Assembly (NCBI RefSeq): GCF_029931775.1
Contig: NC_079323.1
Location: forward strand, 32,878,882 to 32,942,881
DNA: 64,000 bases
From: Euleptes europaea
Lineage: Eukaryota; Chordata; Lepidosauria; Squamata; Sphaerodactylidae
Direction: 5' to 3'
Below are positions 43,190 through 64,000 of the stretch, one piece after another. How positions within the stretch are numbered: the stretch's first letter is position 1; each line of letters starts with the position of its first letter. Position numbers and translations under genes: made by a program. The notes under the pieces are model-generated. The model saw nothing but the letters and a program-made list of their open reading frames with translations, was not told the origin of the DNA and searched no databases.

Positions 43190-44214
43190 CTGCATGTACA
43201 AATTTTTCATTTTATTTATAGTTGTGGAAAATACAACAACAAATTAAACACATCCTTGAAACTGGTTTAAATTATCACTGCTTATTCCAAGCTTCTGCTC
43301 CTGAAGCAACTGGTTTCCGCAAGTGATATTATCAAGCCTCAGAGGCAAAGAGACATGCTACTTTGGACAACCCTGGACTAGATTAAAGATGCTTGAGTAA
43401 AAGTGCCAAAAAATCTTCCTCCGGATCATCCAGGCTTTGGTGGTTTTCAAGACCTAGATGTTTATAAGATTAAGATTGTGTGCACACACAGTTTATATAT
43501 GAATTGATTGTGGTAACGGTGTTGGACACAGGAACCTGAAATTGATGCCTTTTCTAGTGGACAATGGCAAAACATGAAAAGTGCTGATGGATCCTGCTCC
43601 TATCATAGTTCATGCTTTATTTAATGACAGAAAACCACTATGCTATATGCTGATGTCTTTTGCTCACGGTTTACAAGTTCTGTTGCACTCTCTGTGGCAG
43701 AGGTTTCCTTGCCGCAGGACACTTCCAACAAGTTAGCACAGGTCGAGTGAATGCAGGTCAAGTACACTCTCTTTAAAATACATGATTTAACAAACAGGCA
43801 CCGTCAGGCAATACATGTAACCCACTGAAGTGAGCTAGTAACATTTTGTAAGCAGCATCAGTTAGAAGTGTAAATTACAGATGGTCCCTAAAGTCTGGAA
43901 AAACTGAGCCGCTCAGAGCATTTGATATCACTCCGGGCTGATGACATTTTGAGTGCACCTCGGTGAGCCCTTTTGTTCCCTGCGCTTCACACCAGTACAA
44001 ATGTCAGTGAACCTCCAAAAGACACTTTGACTGGAGCAGCTAGTAGCTTTTCAAAAGAACACTGATGTGCGATCGTTTGCGATTTCTAAGGCACATGATA
44101 AGAGAACGAGTAGACAAAGATTGACTGCCGCACAGTGGCGGTCTGAAGACCAAGCCAGCCAGCAGGAGGTTGTCTCCTTTTTCATGGTTGACCACACACA
44201 GCCCAGGCAGCTGG
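43190..44214 (-). terminator. CPOX: CPOX 3' UTR, candidate poly(A) sites
   Basis: On the minus strand AATAAA occurs at 43621-43616 and 43216-43211, about 0.6 and 1.0 kb past the stop. Further copies lie at 41546-41541, 41437-41432 and 41352-41347, beyond a CR1 insertion. Which is used cannot be told from sequence. Confidence 0.4.
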
Positions 44215-58389
<14,175 letters not shown>

Positions 58390-58660
58390 CGCGGGATCCG
58401 CTGGCCGGCGGCGCGCGGTCTGTCTGCAAAGCGCCCTCTCTCCCCGAGCGGTTGCTGGCCGGGCGCGGGGAGGCCCCGGCGTGGCTTCTTGGGAAATGTA
58501 GTTCTGCAGCCGACCGTGGTCGCGGCCGACGGAACACGCCCGGACTACAACTCCCAGCAGAACTTAAGGGGGAAAGAAGCAGGAAGCTTCCTTGCGCGAA
58601 TGTAGACAGCGTCAGTTACGCAACACGTCGAGTTTGGAGTTCAGGCGCGTAGGGAGTGGG
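58390..58660 (-). promoter_or_regulatory. CPOX: CPOX CpG-rich promoter with two ZNF143-type motifs
   Basis: A CpG-dense region continues upstream of the CPOX start. It holds ACTACAACTCCCAGCAG at 58544-58560 (+) and an opposed ACTACATTTCCCAA at 58502-58489 (-). Both resemble the ZNF143/SBS consensus ACTACAATTCCCAG. They lie 100-170 bp upstream of the ATG. No TATA box is evident. Confidence 0.65.
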
Positions 58661-58699
58661 AGGGGGTGTGGGAAGGTGTGGGAGCCGCAAGAGCCACGC

Positions 58700-59003
58700 G
58701 CAAGTTTATTCGTAGAAAAAAGCAAGAGAGTTAGGATGATTACATGAATATTAACTAGATAAAATAAGATTCGTGTAAAGTCACTAAGTAGAGGGGGATT
58801 ATACTGTTAGCAAAAGTATGTACAATTTAATTTTGGACAGGAGAATGTAGGGGAAGTCAACTTTTCTTTTTTAGACTAGAGATTTTGATAGACTAGAAAT
58901 TTTTATAGATTCTACTTTATGTTGTTAAAGCATTAATGAAAACTGATTTATGATGTATGAAATGAGAAAACAATCAAAACTTTATTTAAAAAAAAAAAAA
59001 AAG
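58700..59003 (+). mobile_element. L1-type LINE 3' end with A-tail
   Basis: Ends TGATTTATGATGTATGAAAT, CAATCAAAACTTTATTT and a run of 15 A. Followed by a piece of foldback family 2. Confidence 0.55.
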
Positions 59004-59022
59004 CAAGAGTCCAGTAGCACTT

Positions 59023-59590
59023 TGTGTGTGTGTGTGTGTGAAGTGCCGTCAAGTCGCTTCCGACTCATGGTGACCCTATGAATGACAAGAGCAAGAGTCC
59101 AGTAGCACCTTAAAGACTAACAAAAATATTTTCTGGCAGGGTATGAGCTTTCATGAGCCACAGCTCACTTCTTGGTATCTGAAGAAGTGAGCTGTGGCTC
59201 ACAAAAGCTCATACCCTGCCAGAAAATATTTTTGTTAGTCTTTAAGGTGCTACTGGACTCTTGCTCTTTTCTACTACTGCAGACAGACTAACACGGCTAC
59301 CCACTGTGAATTATGAATGAAAGTCCTCCAAAATGTCCTCTTTGACAGCCTTGCTCAGATCTTGCAAACTGAAGGCTGTGGCTTCCTTTATTGAGTCAAT
59401 CCATCTCTTGTTGGGTCTTCCTCTTTTCCTGCTGCCCTCAACTTTTCCTAGCATGACTGTCTTTTCCAGTGACTTGTCATCTCATGATGTGACCAAAATA
59501 CGATAGCCTCAGTTTAGTCATTTTAGCTTCTAGGGTCAGTTCAGGCTTGATTTGATCTATAACCCAATGATTTGGGGTTTTTTTGGCGGT
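59023..59590 (-). mobile_element. RTE-clade (Bov-B-like) LINE 3' part, split by a foldback element
   Basis: GTGT tail at 59023, then GTGCCGTCAAGTCGCTTCCG; interrupted at 59086-59311 by a family 2 foldback; resumes at 59321 to about 59590. Confidence 0.8.
59086..59311. mobile_element. Foldback element, hammerhead family 2, 226 bp
   Basis: Flanked by a 9-bp duplication TATGAATGA (59077-59085 and 59312-59320), inside a Bov-B-like LINE fragment. The single-copy flank is on the right. The core of the right arm reads CACAAAAGCTC, so the conserved G before AAA is changed. Confidence 0.7.
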
Positions 59591-59591
59591 C

Positions 59592-59757
59592 TTTAAAGTA
59601 GCACTTTAAAGACTAACAAAATTTCTGGCAGGGTATGAGCTTCCGTGAGCCACAGCTCACTTCTTCAAGATACTTCAGATTCTGAAGAAGATACTTCAGG
59701 TACTGAAGAAGCGGTATCTGAAGAAGTGAGTTGTGGCTCACGGAAGCTCATACCCTG
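59592..59757. repeat. Foldback family 2, degraded copy
   Basis: Two inverted arms with CTGAAGAAGTGAG and CACGGAAGCTCATACC, around a short expanded GATACTTCAG spacer. The core A-run is altered in both arms (GGAA). No clear target duplication. Confidence 0.6.
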
Positions 59758-61224
59758 ACGTGACAAGAGATGAACTTCTAGACCTGTTGGGGAAATTCAA
59801 AACCAGGTGCTGATGGCATACTGTCGTGAAAATCCTGACGGTCCGTTGTCTAGCTTACATTCCAAATAATGAGACAGCGGGGTAAGAGACTTTTAAAAAA
59901 TTATTTGCTTGAACAAAGGGTTGTCATGCACCATGCCAGCAGGCAATCCCGAACTGTCTGTGCTCTAACAAGCCCCCCCCCCTTGTGCTTTTTGAACCTG
60001 CGTGCATAGCAGGATTACATACGTCAGCTTTTCAAGCAATATTTCATTAGCTTCGTTCTATGTTTCTGATAACCTTCCCTAGTCTGAGAACTACCCAGAT
60101 GCTTCTTGTCGGGGATTGCCAGGCTGTTAGGTATGGCCTTGCTGTGATGAACAGTCTCTTTGCTAACAGCTCATTAACGTTCCTTTCTTACCAGGTAAAG
60201 CTCACCTCAGTAATAGCAATTACAATTCAGCTAGCATACAGCATACATGGAGAGTTCCAACTAGTGAACAAACACAGAGTCGCTTAGGGCTGGCTTAGCC
60301 ATTTTCCCATCTCAGTACACTCCAGGGTTGTTCAGAGACTCAATCGTGAGTTTGTTGATGTACTAACCAGAAGACTGGAGAGTGGCAAATGTTTCAGGAT
60401 TTTTAAAAGGGGGCCCAGAGGCGAATCAGTTATAGGCCAGTTAGCCTAATATCTGTCCCAGGTAAATTAGTAGGAATTGTAATCAAATATAAAATTATTA
60501 GGTACATAGAGGAAGAAAGGCTGCTGAGGGAAAATCAGCATGGCTTCTGCAAAGGGAGTTTTTTAAGAAAGTGAACAAGTATGTAGATAATGGTGACCCA
60601 GTAGACATTATATACTTGGGATTTCAAAAGGCTTTTGACAAGGTACCTCATCAAAGACTCCTGAGTAAGCTTAGGAGTCAGAGGGATAAAAGAATGTTTC
60701 CTGTTATGGATTAAAAATTGGTTAAATGACAGGAAGTGGAGAGTAGGAATAAATGGACTGTTCTTGCAATGGAGGGGAGTAAGCAGTAGGGTCCCACAAG
60801 GGTCTGGTGCTATTTAATTTGTTCATAAATGATCTGGAACTGGGGATGAGCAGTGCAGTGGCCCAGTTTACAGATGACACAAAATTATTCAGGATGGTGA
60901 AAACCAAGGTTGACTGTTAAGAGCTCCAGGCGGATCTCCACTAATTGGGTAACTGGGCCACAGTGTGGCAAATGAAGTTCAGTGTAGGTAAGTGTAAGGT
61001 GAAACAGATTGGAACACAAAAATTCCAGCTTTAAATATGTGCTAATGGGGTCTGAACTTGCTGAGGCTGAGAGGAAAAGAGACCTTGAGGTCATAGCGGA
61101 TAGCTCAATTAAAATGTCAACCCAGTGCCCCACAGCAAAAAGGTAAACTCTGTGCTGGGGATTATTAGGAAAGGGACTGAAAATGCAACTGCCAATACTG
61201 TAATGCCCCTGTGTGGCTCTATGG

Positions 61225-62046
61225 TAGGGGTCCTCAAACTTTTTAAACAGGGGGCCAGTTCACTGTCCCTCAAACACTGTTGGGGGCCGGCTGCCCCCCC
61301 CCCCAAAACGGGAAGGCAGCCAGGCACCCAGGCAAAGAAAAGTTAACTTGCGGCAGGAGGACGTGCCGCCCCTCCCCCAGGTGCCTCTCCATGGCCGACA
61401 CTCCCCCCTTCACTGGGCTGAGAGACACTCCCCCCCGCCGCCGCACGCCCTCCTTTCCCGCCTCCTGGAGTGGGAGGTGGGCTGGGCTGGCCCCCTGCTT
61501 GGCAAAGACCACCTGAGGGGAAGGGGGAAGGGCGTGGGAGGAGGCCGGCGGGAGACAGTCTCTCAGCCCTCCCCTCCCCGGAGGCACCGCCACCCAAGCC
61601 CCCCGCACGGGGGCCCCGGCGCTCGCTCGCCCGCTTGCCTCGCTCCTGCTCGGCTTGCAGGCAGACAGGGGTGTTCTTCTTCCAGCCCGACATGGCTCCT
61701 TCAGGGCTGCGGCAGCTGCTGCAGCAAGAGGAGCAGTGGTGGCGAGGGGCACATTGCAGTCCGAGGCAGCGCCTCCCGGCCCCGAGCCACGTGTGCGGCT
61801 GGGGAAAGGAAGGCGGAGGCGGCTCTTCAGGGCAGCCGCGGCGGGGAAGGCGCAGAGGCGGCGGTGGCGGCTCCCGGGTCGGCATGGGTGTTGCCGCTCC
61901 GCTGCTGCCGCCGACGCTTTATACGGTGAATGGCCGCCTTAATTTGGGGAAGGGACGGGCGCGGCGGCTCCGGAGGGAGGAGGGGGCCGGGTTCAGGACC
62001 CTGATGGGCCGGATCCGGCCCGCGGGCCTTAGTTTGAGGACCCCTG
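61225..62046. mobile_element. hAT non-autonomous element with GC-rich interior, 822 bp
   Basis: Ends TAGGGGTCCTCAAACT and AGTTTGAGGACCCCTG with an 8-bp duplication CTCTATGG (61217-61224 and 62047-62054). The interior (about 61290-62000) is extremely GC-rich and open in several frames, as expected from base composition. It lies in a CR1 LINE. Confidence 0.85.
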
Positions 62047-62112
62047 CTCTATGGTATGATCTCATTTGGAATAGTATGTGCAGTTCTGGTTATCATGTCT
62101 TAAAAAGGAATT

Positions 62113-62332
62113 TGCTAGGGTTGCCCACCTCCAGCTACTAGCTGGAGATCTCTTGCTATTACAACTGATCTCCAGCCGATAGAGATCAGTTCACCTAGAG
62201 AAAATGGCAGCTCTGGCAATTGGACTCTATGGCATTGAAGTCCCTCCCCTCCACAAACCCCGCCCTCCTCAGGCTCTGCCCCAAAAACCTCCCACTGGTG
62301 GCGAAGAGGGACCTGGCAACCCTAGACATTGC
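62113..62332. mobile_element. GGTTGCCA-ended palindromic repeat inside CR1
   Basis: CTAGGGTTGCCCACCTCCAG to GACCTGGCAACCCTAG; interrupts the CR1 frame between NLL and DIAELEK, with only a few duplicated bases. Confidence 0.68.
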
Positions 62333-62812
62333 AGAGCTCGAAAAAGTGCAGAAGAGGGCAACCAAGATGATTAGGGAGTTGGAGCGCCTTTCCTATGAGG
62401 AAAGGGTGAAGAGTCTGGGACCTTTCAGTTTAGAAAAGAGATGACTAAGAGGAGACATGATAGAGGTTTATAGAGTTATGCATGGGATAGAGAGAGTGGA
62501 CAGATAGAGCTTTTTATCCCCCTCCGAAAAAACTAGATCTTGAGGGCATCCAATGAAGTCGTTGGGCAGCAGATTCAAGATGGACAAAAGAAAATATTTC
62601 TTTACACATCTTTGCTGCCAGAGGATGTAGTGATGGCCACAGGCATAGACCACTTTAAAATAGGATTAGAAAGATTCATGGAGGATAGGCCAATCAGTGG
62701 CTACTAGCTATGGAGACTAAAGGGATCCTCCACATTCAGAGGAAGTACAGTCTACATTCCAGTGCCAGGAGTCAACATCAGGGGAAGGCCTTGGCCTCTA
62801 TGCCCTATTGTT

Positions 62813-63015
62813 AAGGTTGCCAACCTCCAGGTACTAGCTGGAGATCTCCTGCTGTTACAACTGATCTCCAGCTGATAGAGATCAGTTCACCTGGAGAAAG
62901 TGGCTGATTTGGCAATTGGACTCTATGGCATTGAAGCCCCTCACCAAGCACTTCCTTCCTCAGGCTCTGCCCCAAAAACCTCCTGCCAGTGGCAAAGAGG
63001 GACCTGGCAACCCTA
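62813..63015. mobile_element. GGTTGCCA-ended repeat with 16-bp target duplication
   Basis: 203 bp flanked by TCTATGCCCTATTGTT (62797-62812 and 63016-63031). Same sequence family as 62113-62332. Confidence 0.75.
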
Positions 63016-63118
63016 TCTATGCCCTATTGTTGGGTTTCCAGAGTAACTCGTTGGCCACCATGTGAGACAGGATTCTGGACTAGTCTGATCCAATTAAGGC
63101 TCTTCTTATGTTCTTAGT

Positions 63119-64000
63119 AGTCATCAACTGAATTTCTTTGAATCTCTCCATTCATCATGTATGGAATCTTATATTTATAAAATACTACTAGAATGAAATG
63201 TCTTTATTTTATTAGTGAACATGATAGAAAGCAACAAGACTGAGTGGCTTGGGAGATAAAAGGAGGAAAACGAGGACAAACAATTAGATAATGGTTTTTG
63301 GTCTATTTTACGGAGCTGAATATACTTTTGTAATTATGTCCAGGTTAGTTCTATAAAAAATACAATGGACTTGAAAGGGCTTCTAATGGAGCTTTCACTT
63401 CTGTAACCTATGAAATTCAAGCCCATGACTGCAAACAGCTGCTGGCGCATGATTGGTGCATTGTGAATTGAGATTATTCTGGATATTTACACAGAGTTAT
63501 AAATTAACCTATTTTTGTAGCCATGCAAACAATTAAAATAAATTGTGAAATGCCTTTAAAAAAACCTTTTAGAAGCAGTACAAAATACATCAGTTGGCCA
63601 ATGGGTTTATAGTCTCTTAATTGCCATAGGCATACATGTAATGGGAAGTATAGATTAGATTAAATAATTTATTTGCGGCAGCCAGTCAAAACATGATAAA
63701 ACTGAAAGCATGGACTAATAGATTCTTACAATCACAGAATTACAGTCCGAGTCTTAAAACATTTTTAAAACATTTTAAAAAAGAATTACAGCTGGGTCAC
63801 ATCTGTCAATTGCACTGTTCTAAGGCGACGAATTTTCATTGCTGCTAAACAAAATTTCGCAACCTGAAGAGTGGTTGAAGGATTACCCCCTTGTAGGAGC
63901 ATCTCAAACCTTTCACCTGCCCTGTCAGGTCTCAATCTCAATAAGAGGGGCTCAATAAACTTCGAACGGGGTAATGTATAGAAATTGCAGTTCAGGAGGG
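63119..64000. other. Right edge of window
   Basis: 63119-63640 shows nothing recognised. 63650-64000 (TTTATTTGCGGCAGCCAGTC onward) reads like the minus-strand 3' end of a non-LTR element running off the window; class uncertain. Confidence 0.35.

Larger units (their letters stand above)
60335..63118 (+). mobile_element. CR1/L2-type LINE, long degraded copy with later insertions
   Basis: RT motifs remain in pieces: LFNLFINDLE at about 60815, FTDDTKLF at about 60870, and the C-terminal block VQKRATKMIRELERLSYEER (about 62345). The tail CTTATGTTCTTA ends near 63118. A hAT element (61225-62046) and two GGTTGCC-ended elements interrupt it. Many stops. Confidence 0.8.

Noticed and set aside
61270-62141. 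Long overlapping open frames (up to 223 codons) on both strands
   Set aside because: They coincide with the GC-rich interior of a hAT element; stop codons are rare there because of base composition. No family resemblance.

Overview
The window is nuclear DNA of a squamate reptile. The clearest clade marker is a Sauria SINE (12299-12593, 15-bp target-site duplication). Bov-B-like RTE LINEs, CR1/L2 LINEs, CORE-SINEs, 5S-rRNA-derived SINEs, hAT elements and hammerhead-bearing foldback elements support the same reading. I cannot name the species; a lizard or gecko fits.

Two complete host genes can be assembled exon by exon. TTF2 (+ strand, 6115-30332, 23 coding exons, 1,154 codons plus stop) encodes the SNF2-family ATPase transcription termination factor 2. 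Every splice junction keeps frame, and all SNF2 helicase motifs are present. CPOX (- strand, 58389-44215, 7 coding exons, 412 codons plus stop) encodes coproporphyrinogen III oxidase of the haem pathway. The genes are convergent. Between their 3' ends lie four intact tRNA genes of different identity: Leu-CAG, Thr-AGT, Ile-AAT and His-GTG.

Layout: 1-5750 is repeat-rich DNA upstream of TTF2, with an 858-bp near-perfect palindrome (271-1128) and a nested stack of a palindromic DNA element, an L1 3' end, a small foldback element and a fossil solo LTR that ends just before the TTF2 promoter. 5750-30400 is TTF2, with a 64/56-bp minisatellite in intron 1, a Gypsy fossil in intron 4, a Tigger-like element in intron 7 and a GC-rich TIR element in intron 14. 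30400-43200 is the intergenic tRNA and repeat zone. 43200-58650 is CPOX; its first intron carries a multi-layer insertion stack, and its CpG-rich promoter has two ZNF143-type motifs. 58650-64000 holds an L1 end, Bov-B-like fragments, a CR1 LINE with a hAT element inside it, and an unclassified tail.

The most interesting signals are not in the two genes. Two unrelated-looking foldback families share one architecture: a single-copy flank of about 40 nt, inverted arms, and a hammerhead-ribozyme-like core in each arm. One family shows 12-bp target duplications at three independent insertions. The two genes do not form a pathway together; they are neighbours only.
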